Positions 17,281-24,366 of a stretch of 64,000 bases of DNA are shown one piece after another. Position 1 is the first letter of the stretch. Each line of letters starts with the position of its first letter. The notes under the pieces are model-generated. The model searched no databases, had not been told where the DNA came from, and was given only the letters and a program-made list of their open reading frames with translations. The translations under genes were made by a program, and so were the position numbers. The stretch is from Anaerocolumna jejuensis DSM 15929 (GTDB lineage: Bacteria; Bacillota; Clostridia; Lachnospirales; Lachnospiraceae). The stretch covers positions 1 to 64,000 of the forward strand of contig NZ_FRAC01000012.1 of NCBI RefSeq assembly GCF_900142215.1, read 5' to 3'.

Positions 17281-18686
17281 ATATTTTGTTGTTAAACCAG
17301 GTGCTTAGTATGCATATTGTCTTTTTAATCATCTATTATGTACCGTATTTTGTTGTATGCTTTAGCTTTCCGTTAAAAATAAGCAGGAAAAGAGCTATTA
17401 TAAAGGGACTGTATTATTCATTGTTTGGTTGCATAACCTCAGCTTTTTCAGTGGTATTTATTGGCCAGGGGTATATAGAGGAGACGGCTGCTATTCTGCT
17501 ATTAAATAAATGCCTGGCTGTTTTAAGTGAATTTATACTTATCACTTTTATAGCAAGGTTTGTGGCAGCTTTATGGTATCATATTTATTGGCTTATATTT
17601 TTCATAGTTGAATTGAGCATTGCACTTGTTGGGCAGTATACCTATATTAATATAAACACATATCACCAGGGAAACTATCATATGCTTAAAGCTATATCCT
17701 GGAATAATGTATACCAAATAATTCTGTTAAGCATACTGCTTATAATTTTAGCATTCTTACTGATAAAAATCCTGAAAATTATTTATAAACTTATATCAAA
17801 TCATATACTGCCAGATTTTTTCTGGCTGTTATTAAATATTATCATAGTTTTTTTAGTGATAACAGGTAATAAATCCTATACCAATCATACAGCAAGGGAA
17901 ATAAACAAAAGTAATATTTGGAAAGAGGGCATAGGAAATATAGATTACTTTTCTTTTGCATTCTTCATTATCATGTTGATAATGATACTGCTGATTACTT
18001 ATATGCAAAGACAACATTTACTTACGGAAAACAGGATGCTGAAGGAGCAGAGTAAATTGCAGATGGAAAACTATCTCATTATGGAACAGCAGGAAATCAG
18101 GATTTACCGAATGCACCATGATAGCGGTAATCATTTAAGGACAATACAGCTTTTGGTTCATAACGGGGAAGTAAAGGAAGCAAAGAAATATATGGATATG
18201 CTGCTAAAGGAATACAATGCCATTAATGGAACTGTGTATAGTAAGAATAGTATTATTAACACTGTTATTTCAGATAAGGTGAAACAGTGCAATTCATTAA
18301 ATATTGTTACGGAAGTGAATATTAATCTATCGGATGATATTTTTATAAATGAGTTGGACCTGGTTAGTATTTTCGCAAACCTGATAGAAGTTGCCAAAAA
18401 GAATTGCCAAAACAATTGCAATGAAAACAGTTTTATAAAAATAAATGCAAACATGGAGGGATTCTGGCTTATAGTAGAGGTTATATATAGCAGATCGTCA
18501 TCGGAAGTAGCTTATAGCAAGCTTAATAAAATCAGCAAAAAAAGTCCTTTGGCTGTCAGCGGAGAGATGAAAACGCTCAGCATAATAATTGAGCGTTATA
18601 AAGGCAGTATGGAACAAAAAATAGAGGAAAAGGAAATATCAATAAGTATTAAACTTAAAAAACCCAATATTGTTTCTGTGAATTGA
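17277..18686 (+). CDS. Second AgrC-like sensor protein with degenerate ATPase motifs
   Basis: A 469-residue paralogue of the preceding kinase, with the same order of membrane segments and the phosphoacceptor-like motif YRMHHDSGNHLRTIQLLV. The N box reads IFANLIEVAKKNC, where the preceding kinase has NLLDNAIEGC. The glycine loop is replaced by AVSGEMKTLS. The ATP-binding site is therefore probably weak or lost, and the protein may act as a modulating partner in a heterodimer. It starts with TTG overlapping the upstream stop codon, behind AATGAGG, so translation is coupled. It ends at a terminator at 18761. Confidence 0.8.
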   Translation: MNILLLNQVLSMHIVFLIIYYVPYFVVCFSFPLKISRKRAIIKGLYYSLFGCITSAFSVVFIGQGYIEETAAILLLNKCLAVLSEFILITFIARFVAALWYHIYWLIFFIVELSIALVGQYTYININTYHQGNYHMLKAISWNNVYQIILLSILLIILAFLLIKILKIIYKLISNHILPDFFWLLLNIIIVFLVITGNKSYTNHTAREINKSNIWKEGIGNIDYFSFAFFIIMLIMILLITYMQRQHLLTENRMLKEQSKLQMENYLIMEQQEIRIYRMHHDSGNHLRTIQLLVHNGEVKEAKKYMDMLLKEYNAINGTVYSKNSIINTVISDKVKQCNSLNIVTEVNINLSDDIFINELDLVSIFANLIEVAKKNCQNNCNENSFIKINANMEGFWLIVEVIYSRSSSEVAYSKLNKISKKSPLAVSGEMKTLSIIIERYKGSMEQKIEEKEISISIKLKKPNIVSVN

Positions 18687-18760
18687 TTTTGTAATGATTA
18701 TTAGGGCCAGATATAGGTGCTTTTATAATTATTGCATCAATAGTAATAAAAACTAGAACA

Positions 18761-18797
18761 GGCATGATAAGTCGCAGGCTTATTGTGCCGTTTTTTA
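18761..18797 (+). terminator. Rho-independent terminator after the kinase pair
   Basis: An 11-bp stem with two weak pairs (GGCATGATAAG / CTTATTGTGCC) is followed by six T residues. Confidence 0.8.
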
Positions 18798-18834
18798 TTA
18801 TAAAGTTATAAAGCAGTGATGATTCATAAATGTT

Positions 18835-18901
18835 TAGTTATAACCGGATTATAATGAATTATGACATTCCTATAGAAATTAAAGAAAGAATTATTTAATC
18901 T
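18835..18901 (+). promoter_or_regulatory. Candidate LytTR operator and promoter of the BIG2/GLUG protein
   Basis: Direct repeats AGTTATAAC and AATTATGAC start 21 bp apart within a 44-base block matching 13052-13095. A weak -35-like TAGAAA (18873-18878) and TAATCT (18896-18901) follow with 17-base spacing. Weak core elements fit an activator-dependent promoter. Confidence 0.7.
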
Positions 18902-19037
18902 GGTATAGAAGGATAAATCATTAAAGGGCAGGAAGTATATATAAAAAGATTTATGATAGCAATTGTATTTGTTCATAGCTTCATACTTCCTGTCTTTACA
19001 ATGGAAATAACAATACATATGTAAGGGAGAAAATTAT

Positions 19038-20429
19038 ATGAGAATGAAAAGTAAAAATCCTGGTTTCAAAGGAATTATTATGATTATCATTGCAGTCCTG
19101 ATTTCAACTGCAATGATGAACCCAAGTCCGGTAAACGCTGCGGCTATTTCAAAAGGAAATGTAACATTAACGGTAGGGGATAGCAGCACCTTAAAAACAG
19201 GTACTACAGGAAAAGTAGTCTGGACATCAGCTAACAAAAAGATTGCAACAGTTAGTGCAGCAGGAAAAGTAAAGGGTATTAAAGCCGGAAAAACAACTGT
19301 TAGCGTAAAAATTGGAAAGGATACCTACAAATATGCTGTAAACGTTAAAAATGCAGATGCTGCAGCAATAATCAATAGTAAATGGGATGGGGATTTTTAT
19401 TCTGATAAAACGGATTGCAGAATCACCTTCAGCTTGGATAAAAAATCAACAGATGTAATCCTATCGATAATGAATGATTCTAATATAGTTGTTTATAGCA
19501 AAACTTTTAATACCATAAATGCGAAAAAGGAAAATTTACTTGTTTGGAATGGTACAGATAAAAATGGTAATTTATTGGAAGAGGGATATTATAAAATAAG
19601 TGTTACAGCAGGGACAATAAAAACGGATACAAATGAATTCAAAATATATGTTAATTGTCCCTTTGCAGGAGGAACAGGTTCAAAAGAAAATCCATACCTG
19701 ATCAGTTCAGCAGAACAATTCAAATTAGTTGCAATGTACAATGGACGCTATTTTAAACAGACATCTGATCTGGACTTTGGAGATTCCGTAGTTAAATCAC
19801 TGTTTACAAGCGATGTGCCTTTTACAGGCTATTATGACGGAAATAATAAATCACTCTTTAATTTAAACTTAAGCAGCTCTTTGTTTACAGCCCTTGGCAC
19901 TAATGGAACTTTAGTTAATATGAACCTGGTAAATGCAACATTAAATACAGATTCTGCATATATTGGGATTTTGGTAAGAACAAATTCAGGAACCGTAGAA
20001 AGGTGCAGTATTACAGATGGTTTCATAAGTGGAAATGGTGCAACAGGTCTGTTGGCAGGTGACAATGAAGGGTTAATCAAATCCTGTACTACAAGTGGAA
20101 CTGTTAAATCAACCTGGGATTACAATTATATAGCATCTGGCGGTATAACCGGAATTAATGGCAAGACAGGCCGCATTATATTAAGTAATTCTTCTGCTGC
20201 TGTACTGGATTCTATCAGTACTTATAATAACAGCTATTATACAGGAGGTATCAGTGCTGTTAATGATGGTTCAATAGAAAATTGCACCGTATCAGGAGAA
20301 ATATCAAGTAAAGATAATAAAAATTCAGGTGGGATTTCTGGCAGAAATAATTCTAAAATTAAAAACTGCTCGTACACTGGGGGGAGTTCAATCGAATTAG
20401 TTGGATACAACTCTGGTGTAATTGAATAA
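19038..20429 (+). CDS. Secreted protein with BIG2 Ig-like domain and GLUG-type repeats
   Basis: This 463-residue exported protein has a signal peptide (IIMIIIAVLISTAMM, cleavage probably near VNAAA). A BIG2 domain covers about residues 40-110 (VVWTSANKKIATVSAAGKV, GKTTVSV). A FlgD-like Ig segment follows (WNGTDKNGNLLEEGYYKI). From about residue 215 there is a GTGSKENPYLISSAEQ-type start of a GLUG region with several repeats (SGTVERCSI, EGLIKSCTT, DGSIENCTV, NSKIKNCSY). Such proteins usually bind surfaces or polysaccharide. There is no LPXTG sorting signal. It shares an operator-like upstream block with the small secreted protein. The ATG lies behind AAGGGAG. Confidence 0.85.
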   Translation: MRMKSKNPGFKGIIMIIIAVLISTAMMNPSPVNAAAISKGNVTLTVGDSSTLKTGTTGKVVWTSANKKIATVSAAGKVKGIKAGKTTVSVKIGKDTYKYAVNVKNADAAAIINSKWDGDFYSDKTDCRITFSLDKKSTDVILSIMNDSNIVVYSKTFNTINAKKENLLVWNGTDKNGNLLEEGYYKISVTAGTIKTDTNEFKIYVNCPFAGGTGSKENPYLISSAEQFKLVAMYNGRYFKQTSDLDFGDSVVKSLFTSDVPFTGYYDGNNKSLFNLNLSSSLFTALGTNGTLVNMNLVNATLNTDSAYIGILVRTNSGTVERCSITDGFISGNGATGLLAGDNEGLIKSCTTSGTVKSTWDYNYIASGGITGINGKTGRIILSNSSAAVLDSISTYNNSYYTGGISAVNDGSIENCTVSGEISSKDNKNSGGISGRNNSKIKNCSYTGGSSIELVGYNSGVIE

Positions 20430-20436
20430 TAAAAGC

Positions 20437-20473
20437 AAAGAACTTCCAATATTCACAGTGTTGGAAGTTCTTT
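20437..20473. terminator. Bidirectional terminator
   Basis: A 13-bp perfect stem AAAGAACTTCCAA / TTGGAAGTTCTTT lies between two convergent genes and has A and T runs at its ends, so it can serve both strands. Confidence 0.85.
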
Positions 20474-20485
20474 AACGTCGGCTGC

Positions 20486-21196
20486 TTATGAGAGTTTCCG
20501 GGAGACAAACTGTACATAGGCTGCCTGAAAACTCTTGGAGTAAGTCTGGCTGATAGAAATCTTATGGTTTGCCGTTAAGACGCATTCGGTTCGGCTCACT
20601 GAACGAATATGGTAAAAATTAACAATATAACTGTGATGACAGCGTATGAATTCATCCGTCAATTGATGGGAAATATCCTTTAAGGTGTTAATGCTCTTAA
20701 TTGTTTCCGCAGCAGTATGAATATAAAGATAGCGCCCCAGGGCTTCCATATAAAGAATATCCTCCAAGGGTATAAGAAATTCTCTATTCTGGTATCGAAT
20801 AGTCAAATAATGACTGGCTCGTTGCCGGTATAAGGCCAGAGCTTTGTCAATTGCCTTTGGAAGGCGCTCTTCAAGCTGGGACTTTAAGACAAAATAGATA
20901 TGCCTTACATCATATACTTCCGTAGCAAAGTTAATATAATTGCTTAGAAATATAATAATACAGGAGGAGTTGATGCGGTTAATCTTGGCAGTAATTTTAA
21001 TACCGTTTATTTTGCCCATGTCAATATCAGTTATGAAAATGTCAAAGGGAAATTGGGAAGCTTCTATGTAGGAATTTAATTTATCAGGCATAAAAGCGGA
21101 AAGAGTGGTGTCCCTGTCATTAACAAAATATTGCTTCATCAGATGAAGCAGATAGTTCAGAAAGACGGAATCATCATCACATAATCCTATTCGCAT
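20486..21196 (-). CDS. LytTR-family response regulator (AgrA-like)
   Basis: This cytoplasmic response regulator has about 236 residues. The receiver domain contains the acidic pocket (LCDDD) and the phospho-acceptor Asp in FITDIDMGKINGIK. The C-terminal LytTR DNA-binding domain contains ILYMEALGRYLYIHT and FIRCHHSYIVNFYHI. The internal ATG at 21196 gives the standard start MRIGLCDDD; an upstream ATG in frame adds 14 residues that do not look like receiver sequence. It is convergent with the BIG2/GLUG gene and is the only response regulator in the window, so it is the likely partner of the two AgrC-like sensors and the likely binder of the direct repeats at 13052 and 18835. Confidence 0.87.
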   Translation of the reverse strand: MRIGLCDDDSVFLNYLLHLMKQYFVNDRDTTLSAFMPDKLNSYIEASQFPFDIFITDIDMGKINGIKITAKINRINSSCIIIFLSNYINFATEVYDVRHIYFVLKSQLEERLPKAIDKALALYRQRASHYLTIRYQNREFLIPLEDILYMEALGRYLYIHTAAETIKSINTLKDISHQLTDEFIRCHHSYIVNFYHIRSVSRTECVLTANHKISISQTYSKSFQAAYVQFVSRKLS

Positions 21197-21314
21197 GGAG
21201 TACTCACTTTCGTTTAAATATATTAAGCAGAATAGCACAAGAAGCTTAAAAAATCAATTATAGGAAAGATATTATTATTCTTGTTTTGCAGATTAGTTTT
21301 ATTAATTAAGTATA

Positions 21315-21343
21315 TTGACTTTATATTTTGAAAGGTCTAAAAT
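21315..21343 (+). promoter_or_regulatory. Promoter of the lrgAB-like operon
   Basis: TTGACT (21315-21320) and TAAAAT (21338-21343) are 17 bases apart, upstream of the hairpin element and the lrgA-like gene. Confidence 0.65.
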
Positions 21344-21412
21344 AGTCTAAAATTGGTGTTACCAATTTATCCGGAGTTTGGACAGACAGCAATTGACATC
21401 ATACGGAAAGAG

Positions 21413-21448
21413 GCAGTTTTGCAAGTAAGCTTGCGGATTGCATGGAGG
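21413..21448 (+). repeat. Hairpin element carrying the ribosome site of the lrgA-like gene
   Basis: TTTTGCAAG-TAAG-CTTGCGGA forms a stem-loop followed by TTGCATGGAGG. The conserved TGCATGG tail supplies the GGAGG ribosome site for the ATG at 21453, which shows how these elements can sit in a translation-initiation region. Confidence 0.6.
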
Positions 21449-21452
21449 AATC

Positions 21453-21812
21453 ATGAAATTATTAAAACAGTTTGGAATTATTCTTATCTTTACCTTTCTT
21501 GGGGAAGTATGCAAGTACCTTATACCTTTGCCGATTCCGGCGAGCATATACGGCCTGGTGCTGCTCCTTGCCGCACTTATGACCAGAGTTATTCAATTGG
21601 AGCAGTTAAAAGAGGTTTCCGCTTTTCTCATTGAAATTATGCCCCTGATGTTTATTCCGGCCTCTGTGGGGATACTAAATACGTGGGGAGTATTAAAAGG
21701 AATCTTTATTCCAATCGTCATTATTACGGTTGTTACGACAGTTTTTGTAATGGTGGTCACGGGAAGGGTAACACAGCTGGTCATAAGAATGGATAAGAGG
21801 AGAAAATCATGA
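21453..21812 (+). CDS. LrgA/CidA-family membrane protein
   Basis: This 119-residue integral membrane protein has four hydrophobic segments and belongs to the LrgA/CidA holin-like family. The family is linked to control of murein hydrolase export, cell lysis and in some species pyruvate uptake. The family signature IPASIYGLVLLL and the LMFIPASVGI segment are present. The ATG at 21453, behind GGAGG, is preferred over the in-frame ATG at 21438 that lies inside the hairpin tail. It overlaps the lrgB-like gene by four bases. Confidence 0.88.
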   Translation: MKLLKQFGIILIFTFLGEVCKYLIPLPIPASIYGLVLLLAALMTRVIQLEQLKEVSAFLIEIMPLMFIPASVGILNTWGVLKGIFIPIVIITVVTTVFVMVVTGRVTQLVIRMDKRRKS

Positions 21813-22501
21813 GGAATTTACTGGCAGAATCAACATTCTTTGGTGTGTTAATCAGCATAATAGGATACGAGATAGGGCTGTTTTTAAGGAGGAAATTCAA
21901 ACTGGCCATTTTCAATCCGCTGCTTATATCCATTATCTTCGTTATAATAGTATTGCTGGCATTTCATGTGAAATATGACAGCTATAACAGCGGTGCCAAA
22001 TATCTGAGCTATTTACTTACGCCTGCGACCATATGCCTTGCAGTTCCTCTTTATGAGCAGATGGAACTGCTGAAGAATAACTTAAAGGCAATTCTTACAG
22101 GAATTATATCCGGTGTTGCGGCAAGCCTTGGCAGTATTCTTCTCTTTTCCCTTCTGTTCCATTTCTCTCACAGGGAATATGCCACGCTGCTTCCGAAGTC
22201 TATTACAACAGCTATCGGGATGGGAGTTTCCGAAGAACTGGGCGGTATTGTGACAATTACCGTTACGGTCATTATTGTTACCGGAGTCCTTGGAAATATA
22301 ATTGCTGAGAAGGTCTGCAAAATATTCCGTATCAAGGACCCCATTGCAAAGGGTGTCGCTATTGGAACGGCAGCCCATGCGATCGGCACAGCAAAGGCCA
22401 TGGAGATGGGAGAAGTGGAAGGAGCAATGAGCAGCCTGGCAATTGCCGTTGCAGGGCTTATTACCGTTGTCGGGGCTTCTGTCTTTGCCAACTTTATGTA
22501 A
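21809..22501 (+). CDS. LrgB/CidB-family membrane protein
   Basis: A 230-residue membrane protein with about seven hydrophobic segments, the usual partner of LrgA/CidA. The conserved stretch SITTAIGMGVSEELGG and the later AIGTAAHAIGTAKAMEMG match the family. Start and stop overlap with lrgA indicates translational coupling. Together the pair may form a channel or transporter complex; the substrate is not evident. Confidence 0.9.
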   Translation: MRNLLAESTFFGVLISIIGYEIGLFLRRKFKLAIFNPLLISIIFVIIVLLAFHVKYDSYNSGAKYLSYLLTPATICLAVPLYEQMELLKNNLKAILTGIISGVAASLGSILLFSLLFHFSHREYATLLPKSITTAIGMGVSEELGGIVTITVTVIIVTGVLGNIIAEKVCKIFRIKDPIAKGVAIGTAAHAIGTAKAMEMGEVEGAMSSLAIAVAGLITVVGASVFANFM

Positions 22502-22525
22502 GCAAATTCAAATGGAGGATGCTAT

Positions 22526-23107
22526 ATGATTATTACAGTCGGAAGAGAATACGGAAGCGGCGGTCATGAAATCGGGAAAAGACTGGCCGAACAATACCAG
22601 ATACCCTTTTATGATAAAGATGCACTGGTAAAAATCGCAAAGGAAAAAGGGGTATATGATGAAATCATTTCCTTTTATGATGAAAAGCCTGTAAACAGCC
22701 TTTTGTATGCCATAGCAATGAATACCTATTCGGAGAATATCGGTAAGATGCAATTTGACCTTATCCGGAGTATTACGGAAAATAAAGCCTGTGTCATTAT
22801 TGGCAGATGCGGAAATTATATCTTCAAGGACACTCCCGATACCGTAAGTGTGTTCATTCACGCTGACATCAATGAACGAATCCAGCGGGTCAGGGATATA
22901 TATGGAGTCCACGATAAGAATCTGAAAGCAGTTATTGAAAAGACCGATAAAGGCCGGGCCTCCTTCCATAAATTTTATACGGACCAGGAGTGGGGAGATT
23001 CCAGAAATTATCACCTTGCAATCAATAGCGGTGAAATTGGATTGGAAGCCTGTACCCAGCTGATTTCTGAATTTATTGAAAAAAAGAAAAGGAACCTCAT
23101 AAAATAG
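22526..23107 (+). CDS. Cytidylate kinase-like family protein
   Basis: This 193-residue P-loop protein (ITVGREYGSGGHEIGKRLAE at residues 3-22) is of the cytidylate-kinase-like family (PF13189), distinct from the essential Cmk. A FYDKDAL segment and IIGRCGNYIF follow as in that family. These proteins often lie beside transporters or regulators in Clostridia and their substrate is unproven. It follows lrgB by 24 bases behind GGAGG and precedes an FCD-type regulator by three bases, so all four genes probably form one operon. Confidence 0.85.
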   Translation: MIITVGREYGSGGHEIGKRLAEQYQIPFYDKDALVKIAKEKGVYDEIISFYDEKPVNSLLYAIAMNTYSENIGKMQFDLIRSITENKACVIIGRCGNYIFKDTPDTVSVFIHADINERIQRVRDIYGVHDKNLKAVIEKTDKGRASFHKFYTDQEWGDSRNYHLAINSGEIGLEACTQLISEFIEKKKRNLIK

Positions 23108-23110
23108 GAT

Positions 23111-23779
23111 ATGGAAAACAGAGAATATAAGAAAGTAATCACATATGTCAAAGAACGGATTGCCGGTGGTGAGCTCCATTCCGGGGATAAGCTTCCCACA
23201 GAAAGGGAGCTGGCGGACATTCTATCCGTTGGCCGGTATTCTATCCGCGAGGCGATAAGAATCATGGATGCCCTGGGAATGATAGAGAGCAGGCAGGGCT
23301 CCGGAAATTATCTGGTAACGAACATTGAAAAAAACCTCACGGAATCCATGGAACTGATGCTCCTGATTAAGGAAATTGACTACAGCCAGATCAGCAAGCT
23401 GCGCCGTGCCATTGAGCTTTATGCTTATGGCTGTGCCCTTAAGCAATTATCGGATTCCCAGCTGGAAGAACTGGCTGAAATCACCGAAAGCATGAAACAG
23501 AACACAGGACGGGAAAAAGCCTTAATGGATAAGCGGTTTCATGACATGATAATTGCCGGCAGCAATAATACTTTGATTATCAGCATTATGGATTCTTTAT
23601 CCAATGTATGCAGCAGCTTAATTGAAAAAGTGGTCACTGGCTCCGCACCTGAATTACAGCGTATTTTTATGGAAACCCATGAAAATATGCTAAAAGGGCT
23701 TATGACCGGAGACCTGTTACTTGGCATGCAGGCAGTTAATCTTCACTATGACCTGATTGATTCAGAAGTATCTGGGTGA
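23111..23779 (+). CDS. FadR-type GntR regulator (FCD domain)
   Basis: This 222-residue regulator has an N-terminal winged helix (LPTERELADILSVGRYSIREAIRIMDALGMI, with conserved ELA and REA elements) and a helical FCD ligand domain. FCD regulators sense carboxylates, often lactate, pyruvate or sugar acids. Placement at the end of the lrgAB-like operon suggests it responds to the compound moved by that pair. Its ribosome site is weak (TAGGAT), so it may rely on coupling to the preceding gene. Confidence 0.87.
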   Translation: MENREYKKVITYVKERIAGGELHSGDKLPTERELADILSVGRYSIREAIRIMDALGMIESRQGSGNYLVTNIEKNLTESMELMLLIKEIDYSQISKLRRAIELYAYGCALKQLSDSQLEELAEITESMKQNTGREKALMDKRFHDMIIAGSNNTLIISIMDSLSNVCSSLIEKVVTGSAPELQRIFMETHENMLKGLMTGDLLLGMQAVNLHYDLIDSEVSG

Positions 23780-23914
23780 GAAGTCTTTTCATAAAAGGAA
23801 TTACTCACAGTCAGATGGAAGTTATAATTGCCATTTATAAATGCTCAATACCCCATAATCAGTATGTAAAATCAAGCGATTAGAAGAAAGTGCACAAATT
23901 CACTGCCTATATAA

Positions 23915-23945
23915 GCAATATCCCAGGCGAACCTGGGATATGCAT
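23915..23945. repeat. Hairpin element between convergent genes
   Basis: A perfect 9-bp stem TATCCCAGG / CCTGGGATA with a CGAA loop is flanked by GCA and TGCAT. Compared with the copy at 13820 the stem has two compensated base-pair changes. It has no T run and lies between the FCD regulator and hypA, which converge. Confidence 0.65.
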
Positions 23946-23983
23946 AAAATTTAACTTATAAAAATAGAGTATGGAACCAGCCG

Positions 23984-24325
23984 TTAGCTGCACAGGATTT
24001 CCTTGATTATCATGTCATCACCTTCCAGGATTTCCATATCCTTGCTGCCGCAATCAGGACATTGTAAATCACTGTAGACTGCATTGAACACCCTGCCGCA
24101 GCTTTTGCATTTGACAATACCAGGAATCACAATAAGCTCCAGTTCTGTTTTTTCCATAAAAGTCTTGTAGGAGGCAGCAGGCCAGCTTTGCTCCAGGTAT
24201 CTGGGTACAATACCGGACAGCTCACCAACTTCTATGACAAGCTTGCGGACCTCTGTTACGTTCTGCTCCTTAACGATTCGTTCAATGGTATGAACCATAG
24301 AGTTCAATACACCAAGCTCATGCAT
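23984..24325 (-). CDS. hypA: Hydrogenase nickel-insertion protein HypA
   Basis: This 113-residue nickel metallochaperone works with HypB to deliver nickel, usually to [NiFe]-hydrogenase. The N terminus MHELGV holds the nickel-binding histidine (family consensus MHE). The zinc ribbon is formed by CKSCGRVF and CPDCGSKD. It is the last gene of a minus-strand group hypB - FAD/Fe-S oxidoreductase - hypA. No hydrogenase structural gene, hypC, hypD, hypE or hypF is present in the window. The start lies behind GAGAGG, next to a hairpin. Confidence 0.92.
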   Translation of the reverse strand: MHELGVLNSMVHTIERIVKEQNVTEVRKLVIEVGELSGIVPRYLEQSWPAASYKTFMEKTELELIVIPGIVKCKSCGRVFNAVYSDLQCPDCGSKDMEILEGDDMIIKEILCS

Positions 24326-24330
24326 TGTTA

Positions 24331-24356
24331 CCTCTCATTCCGCCGCTTTTAGCGGC
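24331..24356 (-). promoter_or_regulatory. Hairpin plus Shine-Dalgarno module before hypA
   Basis: On the minus strand a GCCGCT-AAA-AGCGGC stem-loop is followed by GGAATGAGAGG and then the hypA start codon. It differs from the module before rex at 6034-6059 by only two bases in loop and flank. Confidence 0.65.
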
Positions 24357-24366
24357 AATCCATTCC

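Noticed and set aside
15868..21196. A complete agrBDCA quorum-sensing locus
   Set aside because: Only kinase-like and LytTR regulator genes were found; no AgrB-type protease or AgrD-type propeptide frame could be recognised.
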